This document shows, piece by piece, positions 1 through 9,596 of a stretch of DNA of 64,000 bases. The notes under the pieces were generated by a model, which did not search any database, was not told the origin of the DNA, and worked only from the letters and a program-made list of their open reading frames with translations. A program made the position numbers and the translations under genes. The stretch is from Thalassospira mesophila (lineage in GTDB: Bacteria; Pseudomonadota; Alphaproteobacteria; Rhodospirillales; Thalassospiraceae): contig NZ_JFKA01000002.1 of NCBI RefSeq assembly GCF_002115755.1, forward strand, positions 62,001 to 126,000. Direction: 5' to 3'. The stretch's first letter is position 1. Each line of letters begins with the position of its first letter.

Positions 1-401
1 CGAACCTTTTCAGCCTGATAATCGACCCAATCCTGATGGCGTTTGTCTTCCGGGCGCATGCGTTTTTCGTACACTTGCAGGATCGAGGCATCGACAATGC
101 CATCGCCCAGCGCCTGAAGGGTCAGGGCTTCCCAGCGGGCATCACTTTCGGTCGGGTGCAGGGTGCGGCCATCGGCTTTGGAATCGAGAAATTCGCAAAT
201 GACGCGCGAATCGTAATATTTACGACCGTCATCCAGGATCAGGACCGGAATTTTACCCAGCGGGTTTTGCTGGCGCAAGGTGTCGTCGGGGTTGTTGGTG
301 TCGGCGGTTTCAATGGTCAGGGCGTTATACACGCCCAGATATTTCGCCACCATTTTGACCTTGCGACCAAAGGGCGAGGGGACAGAACTACGAACAATCA
401 T
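1..401 (-). CDS. Glutathione S-transferase family protein (3' end cut by window edge)
   Basis: Reading the minus strand from the ATG at 401 gives an N-terminal thioredoxin-fold GST domain: SSVPSPFGRKV at residues 5-15 is the usual glutathione-site start, NPLGKIPVL (46-54) carries the cis-proline (P52), and DSRVICEFLD (64-73) matches the conserved Asp/Glu-Ser glutathione-binding stretch. The helical C-terminal domain begins at about residue 85 and runs off the window. GSTs conjugate or reduce electrophiles with glutathione in the cytoplasm; the substrate cannot be told here. A plus-strand reading frame over the same bases is only its shadow. No operon partner is visible; the next gene on this strand starts about 110 bp upstream. 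Confidence 0.85.
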   Translation of the reverse strand, partial: MIVRSSVPSPFGRKVKMVAKYLGVYNALTIETADTNNPDDTLRQQNPLGKIPVLILDDGRKYYDSRVICEFLDSKADGRTLHPTESDARWEALTLQALGDGIVDASILQVYEKRMRPEDKRHQDWVDYQAEKV

Positions 402-509
402 CAGATGGCCTTTCTGTGCCAGAACAATTTATTGGCGCAGTGTAAGGGTAAAAGGCGGTGCGATGAAAACCAAATTTTTAGCGATGTTTGATGCTGTCGC
501 TCTCGGGGG

Positions 510-803
510 TTAGCCCTGAAAACCCGAACTGGTTTCGGCTTCCTCGGGGTCGTTGCGTGACAGGGCGGCAAGGTGCAGTTCGCGCAACATGCGAACGGTA
601 GGGCGCAGGGCAAAAAAGATACTGCCGATTAAAAACAGCCAGGTGCCAGCTTCCATTAGCGATTTGTAAAAAAACAGGATGCTGCCGATGATAAAGGCAA
701 CGGCCGCCAAAAGGTCGACGGCGGAATAAATCAGTTCATAAAGGCTGTAAATTTCGCGATGGCGGTGGGTCTGGTCAAAACGGCGGGTCCGAAACAGTTT
801 CAC
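510..803 (-). CDS. YrhK-type small membrane protein
   Basis: A 97-residue protein with two hydrophobic segments (about residues 25-47 and 50-66) in the pattern EIYSLYELIYSAVDLLAAV... followed by FALRPTVRMLREL, which I recognise as the YrhK-like domain; its biochemical role is unknown. I chose the GTG at 803 because AGGAG sits 7 nt upstream of it; the longer frame (to 842) would need a TTG start with no ribosome-binding site. The acidic C-terminus (NDPEEAE) is probably cytoplasmic. It stands alone between the GST gene and xerC on the same strand. Confidence 0.6.
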   Translation of the reverse strand: MKLFRTRRFDQTHRHREIYSLYELIYSAVDLLAAVAFIIGSILFFYKSLMEAGTWLFLIGSIFFALRPTVRMLRELHLAALSRNDPEEAETSSGFQG

Positions 804-947
804 GGGGAGGCTCCTGTAGAGGGAATGCGCTTTGCATTGCAACGCGGTTACCCCGTGAATGTTTCGTCAAACTGTTGATTTTATGGCATTTGCAAAATTA
901 AGGTATGAAATTGCCGGTAATATTGAACAATATTGCCGCCTGCCTGG

Positions 948-1913
948 TTATCGCGCGCGCGGATGAGCACCGCGATAAACCGCCATTAACCGTTCGCTAT
1001 CGACCGAGGTATAGCGCTGGGTTGTGGACAGCGACACATGGCCGAGCAAATCCTGAATGGTGCGCAAATCGCCGCCGCCGGCCAAAAGGTGGGTGGCAAA
1101 GCTGTGGCGCATGGCGTGCGGGGTGGCGGTTTCGGGCAGGTTGAGCAAGGCGCGAATGCGGCGCATTTCGCGCTGGGCCACCTGCGCAATCAGGCGTTTG
1201 CCGCGTGCCCCTAAAAATAACGGTTCAGCGCCGGTGGGGTTATAGGGGCAGGTGGCCAGATAATCATTGATTGCCTCGATCACCACGGGCAGGACGGGCA
1301 CGAGGCGTTGCTTGTTGCCCTTGCCGGTAATAATCAGCGAGGTGCTTTGCGGGCGTTGTTCGGCATTCAGGTTCAGCGCCTCGGCAATCCGCAAGCCACA
1401 GCCATAGAGCAGGGTAAACAGCGCCAGGTTGCGTTTGGCAAGCCAGGGGTCATCCTGAAAGGCACCGGCATTGTCGATTACGGCCATGGCGTCTTCGGGC
1501 GACAGCGGTTTGGGCACCGATTGCGGCAGGCGCGGATTGCGGATGGTGGTAATGGCGGCATTTTGCCCGCGCCCGGTGCGATCAAGAAAACGGTAAAAAT
1601 TGCGCAGGGTCGACAATGCCCGTGCGGTGGATGATTTGGCCATGTTCAGATCATTGCGATGGGCCAGCCAACTGCGAAAATCGCGCGGGCTTAACGACAA
1701 TAAGGTCGCCAAAGCGGGCGCACCGCCACAATGCTGGTCGGTAAATGCCAGAAAGGCATAAAGATCGACCAGATAGTTTTCGGTGGTGTGGGCAGATGCC
1801 CGCCGTTCGCTGCGCAACCATTGCAGCCAGTCATCAACTGCCTTGCGGGTGTCTGCGGGCAGGGAAAGGGCGGTTAATGCGCTTGAGGGGATTATGCCGG
1901 GTTTGTCAGCCAT
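948..1913 (-). CDS. xerC: Site-specific tyrosine recombinase XerC
   Basis: A 321-residue tyrosine recombinase. It has an N-terminal SAM-like core-binding domain (about 22-115) and a C-terminal catalytic domain with all active-site residues visible: R175 (GCGLRIAEAL), K198 (TGKGNKQR), H266 and R269 (HAMRH), H292 (LLGHVSLSTTQRYTS) and the nucleophile Y301. Length and motifs fit chromosomal XerC, which with XerD resolves chromosome dimers at dif near the division septum. The gene overlaps the 3' end of the DUF484 gene by 22 bp and starts at an ATG inside it, so the pair is translationally coupled. The XerC-DUF484 neighbourhood is common in proteobacteria and argues against a phage integrase. Confidence 0.92.
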   Translation of the reverse strand: MADKPGIIPSSALTALSLPADTRKAVDDWLQWLRSERRASAHTTENYLVDLYAFLAFTDQHCGGAPALATLLSLSPRDFRSWLAHRNDLNMAKSSTARALSTLRNFYRFLDRTGRGQNAAITTIRNPRLPQSVPKPLSPEDAMAVIDNAGAFQDDPWLAKRNLALFTLLYGCGLRIAEALNLNAEQRPQSTSLIITGKGNKQRLVPVLPVVIEAINDYLATCPYNPTGAEPLFLGARGKRLIAQVAQREMRRIRALLNLPETATPHAMRHSFATHLLAGGGDLRTIQDLLGHVSLSTTQRYTSVDSERLMAVYRGAHPRAR

Positions 1914-2581
1914 CGACGCACACCAAATTCAATCACGGAAGACAGGAACATGATCAGATCATTGCCTTGTGCCGGGCTGAAATATCCGGGTTCGGCAACG
2001 CCAAAGGCCACCAGCCCAACCGGATCACCATAAAACGGGGCCAGACGCACAAGGGCGGCTGAATTAACGATATCGGCCTTGGGGCCAAAAATGGCTTCGT
2101 CACCCGCATGTTCGGACACCATCCACACATCGTGATCCTCGCCCAGCACCTGATCAACCGCCCCGTGGGTAAGGCGGCGGACCCGGCCACCACAGCGCGG
2201 GATCGGGTTTTCGGGATGTTCTTCAAAACAAATCGCGATGCAGTCCAGATCCAGCAGGTCAGGAAGCAGATCTTGCAGGGCTTCGACAAAGGTTTCAAAG
2301 CCGCGTGCATTCAGCAGGGCCAAAACGGCACGATGAATGCGCTGCTGGGTTTCGAGGTTGGATTTGGAAATATTGATCAGTTCGCTGGTGGCACCGCGCA
2401 AACGGTTGCTTTCGGCGCGCAGGCGTTCGACCACATATTGCTGCATATCGGCAACGCCAGAGCCATGATGACGCACCGGCATTTCCAGACTGTCGAGAAG
2501 TTCGTGGCGATGTTTGAAAAAATCTGGGTTGTCCGCAAGATATGTTGCGATGTCTTCGGCGTGCAAAGCAGTTTGTTCCAT
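1892..2581 (-). CDS. DUF484 family protein
   Basis: A 229-residue protein starting MEQTALHAEDIATYLADNPDFF, the typical N-terminus of DUF484 proteins: a short helix bearing an 'xxYLxxNPDFF' motif, then a coiled stretch (about 45-80) and a GAF-like C-terminal half. The family is found next to xerC in many proteobacteria; its molecular function is not established. I prefer the ATG at 2581 over the TTG four codons upstream. It is read with xerC (22-bp overlap) and separated from the upstream transaldolase gene by a good terminator, so DUF484-xerC is probably its own transcription unit. Confidence 0.82.
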   Translation of the reverse strand: MEQTALHAEDIATYLADNPDFFKHRHELLDSLEMPVRHHGSGVADMQQYVVERLRAESNRLRGATSELINISKSNLETQQRIHRAVLALLNARGFETFVEALQDLLPDLLDLDCIAICFEEHPENPIPRCGGRVRRLTHGAVDQVLGEDHDVWMVSEHAGDEAIFGPKADIVNSAALVRLAPFYGDPVGLVAFGVAEPGYFSPAQGNDLIMFLSSVIEFGVRRWLTNPA

Positions 2582-2606
2582 TGGTCCCGGCAATCTGTTG
2601 TCATAT

Positions 2607-2643
2607 TAAAAAACCCGGCTGCCAGAATGGAGGCAACCGGGTT
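2607..2643 (-). terminator. Rho-independent terminator of the transaldolase gene
   Basis: The 12-nt arms 2612-2623 and 2632-2643 pair with one mismatch around an 8-nt loop. Read on the minus strand the stem is followed by a run of T (complement of 2607-2613). It lies just after the transaldolase stop codon and before the DUF484 gene. Confidence 0.8.
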
Positions 2644-2674
2644 AAATGCTGATTAAGGACGGCGCAAAAACGCC

Positions 2675-3331
2675 TTAAAGAATCGACTGGCCGGTTTTCT
2701 GCCAATCGGCCAGGAAGGTTTCCAGGCCTTTTTCGGTCAGCGGATGTTTAAACAACTGCCCCAGAACCTGCGGCGGGATGGTGACGACATCGGCGCCAAG
2801 GCGGGCCGAATCGACAACATGCTGCGGGCCACGGGCGGATGCGACCAGCACTTCGGTTTCCCAGTTCGGGTAGTTGTTGTAAACTTCAACAATATCGGCA
2901 ATCAGCTGTATGCCGTCGCTGGAGATATCGTCAAGGCGGCCAACGAAGGGCGATACAAAGGTGGCGCCGGCTTTGGCAGCCAGAATGGCCTGACCAACCG
3001 AGAAGCACAGCGTGACGTTGGTTTTGATACCTTCATCGGTGAAGGTACGGCAGGCTTTGAGCCCATCGGGTGTCAGCGGCAATTTAACGACCACATTGTC
3101 GGCAATCGCGGCAAGCTTGCGGCCTTCGGCGATCATGGTGTCATAATCGGTGGCGGCAACTTCGGCGCTAACCGGGCCGTCAATGACGTCGCAAATTTCC
3201 TTGATCAGGTCGATAAACGGGCGGCCAGCCTTGGCAACCAGCGACGGATTGGTGGTGACGCCGTCTACCAGGCCAGATTTGGCGAGTTCGCGGATGGCGT
3301 CGATGTCGGCGGTGTCGATGAAGAACTTCAT
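2675..3331 (-). CDS. Small transaldolase / fructose-6-phosphate aldolase family protein
   Basis: A 218-residue TIM-barrel protein starting [20 protein letters not shown], with TTNPSLVAK (about 26-34) and the Schiff-base lysine K83 in [12 protein letters not shown]. This short class (about 215 residues) transfers dihydroxyacetone units between sugar phosphates in the pentose phosphate pathway; the close relative FSA cleaves fructose 6-phosphate instead, and sequence inspection does not separate the two. The ATG at 3331 follows AGGAA at good spacing and matches the family N-terminus; an upstream extension to 3436 is not family-like. It is divergent from priA and has its own terminator. Confidence 0.9.
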   Translation of the reverse strand: MKFFIDTADIDAIRELAKSGLVDGVTTNPSLVAKAGRPFIDLIKEICDVIDGPVSAEVAATDYDTMIAEGRKLAAIADNVVVKLPLTPDGLKACRTFTDEGIKTNVTLCFSVGQAILAAKAGATFVSPFVGRLDDISSDGIQLIADIVEVYNNYPNWETEVLVASARGPQHVVDSARLGADVVTIPPQVLGQLFKHPLTEKGLETFLADWQKTGQSIL

Positions 3332-3466
3332 TGTAATTCCTGCTGATGAAGACCGTTGTTCGATGACGCAGATTACTGCTATTGGCTGTGGGACCGTTTC
3401 GTGCCGGGTAACCGGACCGCGAACGGTTCGGATCACGCCAGCCTATCGTGACGGGGTTTATAATAT

Positions 3467-5680
3467 ATGTGCGCCGCAAAGGCCATAACGGGAAATCTGT
3501 TTGAACGCCGCACTGTTTCGGTGCTGCCCCCCCTGCCTTTGGCGGGGCCGTATGACTATGTCGTTCCCGACGGCCTTGATATTGAACCAGGTGATTTTGT
3601 CGAAATTCCGCTAGGACGTCAAACCCAGCGTGGTGTTGTGTGGGGTGATGCCAGGGGCGATGTCGACCCGGCCAAGCTGCGCGAGATCTATGGCGTGCTG
3701 CCAGTGCCGCCGATGGGCGCGGTTGCGCGCCGGTTTATCGACTGGGTTTCGGCCTACACATTAAGTCCGCAAGGTGCAGTTTTACGCATGGGCATGAGTG
3801 TGGTTGACGCCCTTGATGCGCCAAAACCGGTTTTTCGCTTTGGTTTGGCGCGGGGCATTACCGAGTCGGATCACGCCGTTCGCCTGACACCGGCGCGAAA
3901 ACGCATTCTTGGATTTTTGCGCGATCATCCCTTCATGGATCAGGCCGATATCCTGCGCGAAAGCGGCACCGGGCCCAGCGTGCTAAAAGGGCTGGTTGAT
4001 GCCGGGCTGGTCAAGCGCGAGCAAATGGCACCGCCATCGCCGTTCAGTCCCCCGGATTTGACAATCGGTCGCCCTGATCTGTCGCCAGATCAGGAAACGG
4101 CAGCCGATTTTTTGTGTGAAAAGGTCGAAGCCAGCCGATTTTCAACGATATTGATTGATGGTGTGACCGGGTCGGGCAAGACCGAGGTTTATTTCGAAGC
4201 CGTTCGGATGGCTTTGTCGCTGGGGCGCCAGGTCATGGTGTTGCTGCCGGAAATTGCCCTGTCGGCGCAATGGTTGCAGCGCTTTCGCGACCGGTTCGGG
4301 GTGGAACCGGCCCTGTGGCATTCCGAGGTGGGGCAGGCCCGCCGGCGCGAAACCTGGCGGGCGGTGGCCGACGGCAGTGCACAACTGGTTGTCGGCGCGC
4401 GATCGGCATTGTTTTTGCCCTATAAAAACCTGGGGCTGATCGTGGTCGATGAAGAACACGAACATGCCTTTAAACAGGAAGAAGGCGTTATTTATCATGC
4501 CCGCGATATGGCGGTGGCGCGTGGGCATCTGGGCGGGTTCCCCGTTATGCTGGCATCGGCTACCCCGTCGCTGGAAACCTTGGCCAATGTTGAAGCCGGG
4601 CGCTATGAACGGGTGGTTTTGGGGCAGCGGCACGGGGTGGCGGTTTTGCCCAGTGTCGAAATTGTCGATATCCGGGTGGATAAACCCGAACGGTTACGCT
4701 GGATTACCCCGACCCTGAAAAAACGGCTGATAGAAACATTTGCCGCCGGTGAACAGGCGATGCTGTTTTTAAACCGCCGTGGCTATGCCCCGTTAACCCT
4801 GTGCCGGGCTTGTGGGCACCGGTTTCAGTGCCCCAATTGCACGGCATGGCTGGTCGAACATCGGGCGTGGGGCAAATTGCAATGCCACCATTGCGGTTAT
4901 ACCGCCAAAATCCCCGATACCTGCCCGGCCTGCGGGGCCGAGGAAAAGCTCGCACCTTGTGGTCCCGGTGTGGAACGGCTGTATGAAGAAGCGATCCAGA
5001 CATTTCCCGATTTAAAAATTGAAGTTGCCACATCGGATAATATCTCTGGCCCCAAGGCGGCCGCCGCTCTGGTGGACCGGGTGCATAACCACGAGGTGGA
5101 TTTGCTGATCGGTACGCAAATTCTGGCCAAGGGTTATCATTTTCCCATGCTGACACTGGTGGGGGTGATCGATGCCGATCTGGGGCTGGCCGGGGGCGAT
5201 TTGCGCGCGGCAGAACGCAGTTATCAGTTATTAACCCAGGTTGCAGGGCGCGCCGGGCGCGGGGAACGCCCCGGTACGGTATTGTTGCAAACAGCCGACC
5301 CCACCAACCGCGTGATCAAGGCGATTGCCGCAGGCGACCGCGATGCGTTTGATCAGGTCGAGCTTTCAGAACGGATGAAATACGGCATGCCGCCGCATGG
5401 GCGACTGGCGGCCCTGATTGTATCGGGCAAAAAGGAAAATGAGGTTGATGAAGCCGCATGGCGCATTGGCCGGGCGGCCCCGCGCGGCGACGGGATTGTG
5501 GTTTTGGGCCCCGCCCCCGCCCCGCTTTCGCTGTTGCGCGGGCGGTTTCGGCGGCGGTTTTTGCTGCGCACCGATAAATCGGTAAAGGTGCAGGCGGTGA
5601 TTCAGGAATGGCTGGCACGGGTGAAAACACCGGGCAGCGTGCGCGTACAGATCGATATTGATCCCTACAGCTTTATGTAG
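3467..5680 (+). CDS. priA: Primosomal protein N' (PriA helicase)
   Basis: A 737-residue superfamily 2 helicase that restarts collapsed replication forks. It has an N-terminal DNA-binding domain (PLPLAGPYDYVVP near residue 22), Walker A VTGSGKT at about 232-238, DEEH box at about 328, a cysteine-rich zinc module at about 446-498 (CRACGHRFQCPNC, CHHCGY, CPACG) and the C-terminal helicase lobe with GTQILAKGYHFP and QVAGRAGRG. All core parts are present and the length is normal. The start codon lies two bases after a TATAAT, so the exact start and promoter geometry are uncertain. PriA next to the F1 operon is a usual alphaproteobacterial arrangement. Confidence 0.95.
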   Translation: MCAAKAITGNLFERRTVSVLPPLPLAGPYDYVVPDGLDIEPGDFVEIPLGRQTQRGVVWGDARGDVDPAKLREIYGVLPVPPMGAVARRFIDWVSAYTLSPQGAVLRMGMSVVDALDAPKPVFRFGLARGITESDHAVRLTPARKRILGFLRDHPFMDQADILRESGTGPSVLKGLVDAGLVKREQMAPPSPFSPPDLTIGRPDLSPDQETAADFLCEKVEASRFSTILIDGVTGSGKTEVYFEAVRMALSLGRQVMVLLPEIALSAQWLQRFRDRFGVEPALWHSEVGQARRRETWRAVADGSAQLVVGARSALFLPYKNLGLIVVDEEHEHAFKQEEGVIYHARDMAVARGHLGGFPVMLASATPSLETLANVEAGRYERVVLGQRHGVAVLPSVEIVDIRVDKPERLRWITPTLKKRLIETFAAGEQAMLFLNRRGYAPLTLCRACGHRFQCPNCTAWLVEHRAWGKLQCHHCGYTAKIPDTCPACGAEEKLAPCGPGVERLYEEAIQTFPDLKIEVATSDNISGPKAAAALVDRVHNHEVDLLIGTQILAKGYHFPMLTLVGVIDADLGLAGGDLRAAERSYQLLTQVAGRAGRGERPGTVLLQTADPTNRVIKAIAAGDRDAFDQVELSERMKYGMPPHGRLAALIVSGKKENEVDEAAWRIGRAAPRGDGIVVLGPAPAPLSLLRGRFRRRFLLRTDKSVKVQAVIQEWLARVKTPGSVRVQIDIDPYSFM

Positions 5681-5704
5681 CGCGGGGCTTGGTCGCTTCG
5701 GGTC

Positions 5705-6511
5705 TTACTGGGAATAGCGCTGTTTGGGATCGTTTTGCGGACCAAGATAGCTTTCGATAATCGCCGCGATGCTGCCGTCTTGCTGCATTTTGCGGATAAT
5801 GGCGTCATAGCGTTTTTGAAAGGCCTGCTTGCCGCGATAGCGCGATGCCTTGGACCAGACATTATAATAGGCGGCCTGACGAATGGGCGGGTATAAAAAT
5901 AACAGTTCGTCGGCAACCCCGGCCTGGCGCGCTTCATACAGCGATGTCATATAATTAAGTGGAACAATATCAAACCGTCTGCGCAGCAGCATCGGAATCA
6001 GCAGGTTGTTTTTGGCAACGGTTTCGATATCCAGCCCGCTCTCCCAAAAAGCCGGGGTATAGGAAAAGCTGGCTGCCGCCCCGATATGCAATCCGGCCAG
6101 ATCGGAAAATTCGTTAAACGAAATCCGGTCATGGTCGGCCTTGCGAATGGCGAAACGCCAGTCCAGCAGCAGGTGGGCTTCTTCGGGGTAATCGAGAAAT
6201 TCTTTGCGTTCGGGCGATTGTGATAGCGACAGCACAATGTCGCTGGCCCCGCTGCGGGCATTATAAAGCAGGCGATTGCCGCTGGGGACCAGGCGGAACT
6301 CAAATTCCGAAATTTGCATTTCGGCGAGAACCGCTTTCATAATGTCGATATCGATACCGCGAATATTTGCGCCATCCTGCCATTTAAGCGGGGCTTCGCT
6401 TAAACCTTCAATGATCAGGGGACGGGCGAGCAAGGGGCCGGGCAATAGCACCAGCAGCCCGATAAACAGGCTAACGAACCGGCGGCAGACAGCTTTGCTG
6501 CCCAGCGTCAT
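5705..6511 (-). CDS. Periplasmic solute-binding protein, family 3 type
   Basis: A 268-residue protein with an N-terminal signal sequence (positive start, hydrophobic stretch about 12-27, likely cleavage near LLARP) followed by a two-lobed binding fold of the family 3 amino-acid-binding type: GIDIDIMKAVLAEM, SDIVLSLSQSPERKEFLDYPEEA, then MLLRRRFDIVPLN and a final QDGSIAAIIESYLG. The start at 6511 has GGAG seven bases upstream; the longer frame has none. No permease or ATPase is nearby, so it may be an orphan binding or sensing protein; many such stand-alone members occur in proteobacteria. Substrate unknown. It converges with priA, with only 24 bp between them. Confidence 0.75.
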   Translation of the reverse strand: MTLGSKAVCRRFVSLFIGLLVLLPGPLLARPLIIEGLSEAPLKWQDGANIRGIDIDIMKAVLAEMQISEFEFRLVPSGNRLLYNARSGASDIVLSLSQSPERKEFLDYPEEAHLLLDWRFAIRKADHDRISFNEFSDLAGLHIGAAASFSYTPAFWESGLDIETVAKNNLLIPMLLRRRFDIVPLNYMTSLYEARQAGVADELLFLYPPIRQAAYYNVWSKASRYRGKQAFQKRYDAIIRKMQQDGSIAAIIESYLGPQNDPKQRYSQ

Positions 6512-6634
6512 TGTGTTCTCCAGTACGTAGCGACCCCTTTTGAATAATTCTATATGAACGGAGGTCATTATCTACAAGAATTTACCAAGACAATATCGCG
6601 ACCATATCACAACAATACCACAAGGGGGATGAGC

Positions 6635-6925
6635 ATGGAAAATCAGGCGCGTATCTGTGCGTGGGCCGAACAAACATTTGGGCCGGTTGGCGACCCGGTT
6701 GCGCTGGTGGACCGGGCGATGCTGGAAATGAACGAACTGCGCGACGCCGTGAAAACGCGCGATATCGGTGAAATTGGCAAAGAAAGTGCCGATGTGGTGA
6801 TTTTGCTGCATCGGCTGGTGGCGCAATTCGGGCTGGATTTGCATCACGAAACCGATGCCAAAATGACCATCAACCGAAACCGCACATGGCAGGTCAAGGG
6901 CGATGGCACCGGATCGCATGTTTGA
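6635..6925 (+). CDS. MazG-like nucleotide pyrophosphohydrolase
   Basis: A 96-residue all-alpha protein. EMNELRDAVKTRD followed by EIGKESADVVILLHRLVAQFGLDL is the E-x3-E ... E-x2-D metal-binding pattern of the MazG / dUTPase-like all-alpha NTP pyrophosphatases. Such proteins hydrolyse (d)NTPs to the monophosphate and pyrophosphate; the preferred nucleotide cannot be read from sequence. I chose the ATG at 6635, six bases after AAGGGGG; the ATG at 6629 overlaps too closely with that site. It is divergent from the binding-protein gene and precedes the long leader region of the atp operon. Confidence 0.7.
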   Translation: MENQARICAWAEQTFGPVGDPVALVDRAMLEMNELRDAVKTRDIGEIGKESADVVILLHRLVAQFGLDLHHETDAKMTINRNRTWQVKGDGTGSHV

Positions 6926-7474
6926 CATGCGGTGGCGTCTTTCTCCGGGGTGCGTTGTTGCCAGATTGCAGGAATCCGCAGGCATTGATGCTGATTTGGG
7001 CGGGGTGGTGCCTGCCAGGCTGGCCGACCCTGTTTGGTGACGAACGAGCGGCTTTATTTTCGTCTAAAAAAAGAATCGACCAAAGGTTCTTGTGCGTGGA
7101 TACTTTTTCCCGTTCGGGTTGGGCTTCTTGTGTGCTGGTTCACAGTTGCGTCCCGGTTGAACGGGCGGGGCGGCATAATTTTGCCTGAATCTTCAAGATT
7201 CGCGATGTTTTTACAAGGTGCAGGGCAAAAAAGGGCCGTTTCCGTGGGGGCAGGTAAGCTGTGCCAAGGCGCAAAAAGCCGCGATTTTTCAAGGATGGTG
7301 GCCCTACATCGCAGACAGTAGCCAAACTCGACACAATTGCGGTTGCGCGGGGGTTGCTCCTTTCTGGGACATGTGCTACCAAACGCTCGCTTCCCGGAGG
7401 GCTATCTCTTCGGGGGATCATTTTTTTATATGTATCCGAGTCGTTCTCATAACCAGAATTGAGGGCTTTCACCG
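6926..7474. other. Noncoding region upstream of the atp operon
   Basis: No convincing gene is seen in these 549 bp: the open frames have no family signal. The region probably holds the atp promoter and a long 5' leader. A small inverted repeat (GCATG..CATGC, 6917-6931) spans the end of the MazG-like gene. I could not find a clear sigma-70 promoter; AT-rich ATTTTTTTATATGTAT near 7424 is the best -10-like stretch but has no good -35. Confidence 0.5.
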
Positions 7475-8032
7475 GTGTCCCAAAATACTGCCGCGACCGG
7501 GCTGCAAGGGCGTTACGCCACCGCACTGTTTGAGTTGGCCAATTCGGCTGACCAGCTTGATGTGGTTAAAAGCGATCTTGAATTGCTCGACCAGGCCATC
7601 GTCGAAAGCGATGATCTGCGTAATGTGCTCCGTAGTCCCGTGATTTCCCGGGATGTGCAGGCCAATGCTATGGCAGCCCTTCTTGATAAATTCGGGGTTT
7701 CCGAATTGACCAAGAAAACGGTTGGCCTTCTGTGTCATAAACGGCGCCTGTTCGTCCTGCCGGGCGTAATCAAAGCCTACCTTTCCATGCTCTCCGCGCA
7801 TCGTGGTGAAGTAACCGCACAGGTGACTTCTGCTGCCGCGTTAAGTGAAGAGCAGATCGAAGCCGTAACCGGCACTCTTAAGGAAGTCGTCGGTGCCACT
7901 GTCAAGGTGGACCTGAATGTCGACCCGGCGGTTCTTGGCGGCCTTGTCGTCAAGGTCGGTTCCCGGGTTTTTGATGCCTCGCTTCGTACCAAATTGCAGA
8001 AGCTCGAGCTCGCTATGAAAGGGGTTGCGTGA
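7475..8032 (+). CDS. atpH: ATP synthase F1 delta subunit
   Basis: A 185-residue delta subunit (OSCP) that joins the top of F1 to the peripheral stalk. The N-terminal helical domain ([18 protein letters not shown]) and the C-terminal motif of the family ([29 protein letters not shown]) are both present. It begins with GTG at 7475, preceded by GAGGG. It is the first gene of atpHAGDC; its stop codon overlaps the atpA start (TGATG). Confidence 0.95.
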   Translation: MSQNTAATGLQGRYATALFELANSADQLDVVKSDLELLDQAIVESDDLRNVLRSPVISRDVQANAMAALLDKFGVSELTKKTVGLLCHKRRLFVLPGVIKAYLSMLSAHRGEVTAQVTSAAALSEEQIEAVTGTLKEVVGATVKVDLNVDPAVLGGLVVKVGSRVFDASLRTKLQKLELAMKGVA

Positions 8033-9564
8033 TGGAAATCCGCGCCGCGGAGATCTCCGCTATTCTCAAGGATCAGATTGCCAATTTTGGCGCTGAAGCC
8101 GAAGTGGCCGAAGTCGGTCAGGTTCTTTCTGTTGGTGACGGTATTGCCCGTGTTCATGGCCTTGACAATGTTCAGGCTGGTGAGCTGGTAGACTTTCCCG
8201 GCGGGATCAAGGGCATGGCCCTGAACCTTGAAGAAGACAATGTCGGTATCGTTATTTTCGGTTCTGACCGCACGATTAAAGAAGGCGACCAGGTCAAGCG
8301 TACCGGTTCCATCGTTGACGTGCCGGTTGGCAAGGAACTGCTGGGCCGCGTCGTTGACGCGCTGGGCAATCCGATTGACGGCAAGGGCGATGTTAAAACC
8401 ACCCAGCGCCGTCTTGCCGATGTTAAGGCACCGGGCATTATCCCGCGTAAATCGGTTCACGAACCTGTTCAGACCGGCATCAAGTCAATTGACTCGCTGA
8501 TCCCGATCGGGCGTGGCCAGCGCGAGCTGATCATTGGTGACCGTCAGACCGGTAAAACCGCGATCATCATCGACACCATTTTGAACCAGAAGCCGGTAAA
8601 CGATGCCGCTGCTTCAGACAGCGACAAGATGTTCTGCATCTATGTTGCGATCGGTCAGAAACGCTCGACCGTAGCCCAGGTTGTCAAGGTTCTTGAAGAA
8701 CGCGGTGCGATGGAAAACACCATTATTGTTGCCGCGACCGCTTCTGATCCGGCACCGATGCAGTTCCTGGCGCCGTTTGTTGCATGTGCCATGGGCGAAT
8801 ATTTCCGTGACAATGGCATGCATGCCACCATCTTTTATGATGATTTGACCAAACAGGCTGTTGCCTATCGTCAGATGTCCCTGCTGCTTCGCCGTCCCCC
8901 GGGACGTGAAGCATTCCCGGGCGACGTTTTCTATCTGCACTCCCGTCTTCTGGAACGTGCGGCGAAAATGAATGACGATCATGGTGCTGGTTCGCTGACC
9001 GCTTTGCCGGTTATTGAAACCCAGGGTAACGACGTGTCGGCCTTTATTCCGACCAACGTTATTTCGATCACCGATGGTCAGATTTTCCTTGAAACCGATC
9101 TGTTCTACAAGGGCGTTCGCCCGGCTGTGAACGTTGGTTTGTCGGTTTCGCGTGTGGGGTCTTCAGCCCAGATCAAGGCAATGAAACAGGTTGCCGGTTC
9201 GATCAAGCTGGAACTTGCCCAGTATCGTGAAATGGAATCTTTTGCCCAGTTCGCATCGGATCTTGATCCGGCCACCCAGAAGCTTCTGGCACGCGGCGCG
9301 CGTCTGACCGAGCTGCTCAAGCAGCCGCAGTACTCGCCGTTGAAGATTGAAGAACAGGTCGTCGTGATCTATGCCGGTGTTAAGGGCTATCTTGACGGCA
9401 TCGCCATCTCGAAAATCCGCGCTTTTGAAGAACAGTTCCTTTCGGATATCGGTTCGTCTGGCGCAGATATTCTTGATGCGATCCGCACCGAGAAGGTTCT
9501 GTCGGCTGATACCGAAGCTAAACTGAAAGCTTTCCTCGACAAGTTCGCGAAAACCTTCGCGTAA
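8032..9564 (+). CDS. atpA: ATP synthase F1 alpha subunit
   Basis: A 510-residue non-catalytic nucleotide-binding subunit of F1. Walker [10 protein letters not shown] is at about residues 169-177, followed by the arginine-finger region ([17 protein letters not shown]) and the conserved C-terminal helical domain. Length is normal. The ATG at 8032 shares one base with the atpH stop codon, giving coupled translation. The ATG is preferred over an adjacent upstream GTG because the family N-terminus begins MEIRAAEIS. Confidence 0.97.
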   Translation: MEIRAAEISAILKDQIANFGAEAEVAEVGQVLSVGDGIARVHGLDNVQAGELVDFPGGIKGMALNLEEDNVGIVIFGSDRTIKEGDQVKRTGSIVDVPVGKELLGRVVDALGNPIDGKGDVKTTQRRLADVKAPGIIPRKSVHEPVQTGIKSIDSLIPIGRGQRELIIGDRQTGKTAIIIDTILNQKPVNDAAASDSDKMFCIYVAIGQKRSTVAQVVKVLEERGAMENTIIVAATASDPAPMQFLAPFVACAMGEYFRDNGMHATIFYDDLTKQAVAYRQMSLLLRRPPGREAFPGDVFYLHSRLLERAAKMNDDHGAGSLTALPVIETQGNDVSAFIPTNVISITDGQIFLETDLFYKGVRPAVNVGLSVSRVGSSAQIKAMKQVAGSIKLELAQYREMESFAQFASDLDPATQKLLARGARLTELLKQPQYSPLKIEEQVVVIYAGVKGYLDGIAISKIRAFEEQFLSDIGSSGADILDAIRTEKVLSADTEAKLKAFLDKFAKTFA

Positions 9565-9596
9565 AAGTCTGAACTTTAGGCGAAGGAGGAAACGCA

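Noticed and set aside
36..491. 151-aa plus-strand open frame at the window start
   Set aside because: Antisense shadow of the glutathione S-transferase gene, which has clear family motifs on the minus strand.
948..1913. Possible phage integrase
   Set aside because: Length, XerC-type motifs and coupling to DUF484 show the housekeeping recombinase; no attachment site or phage genes nearby.
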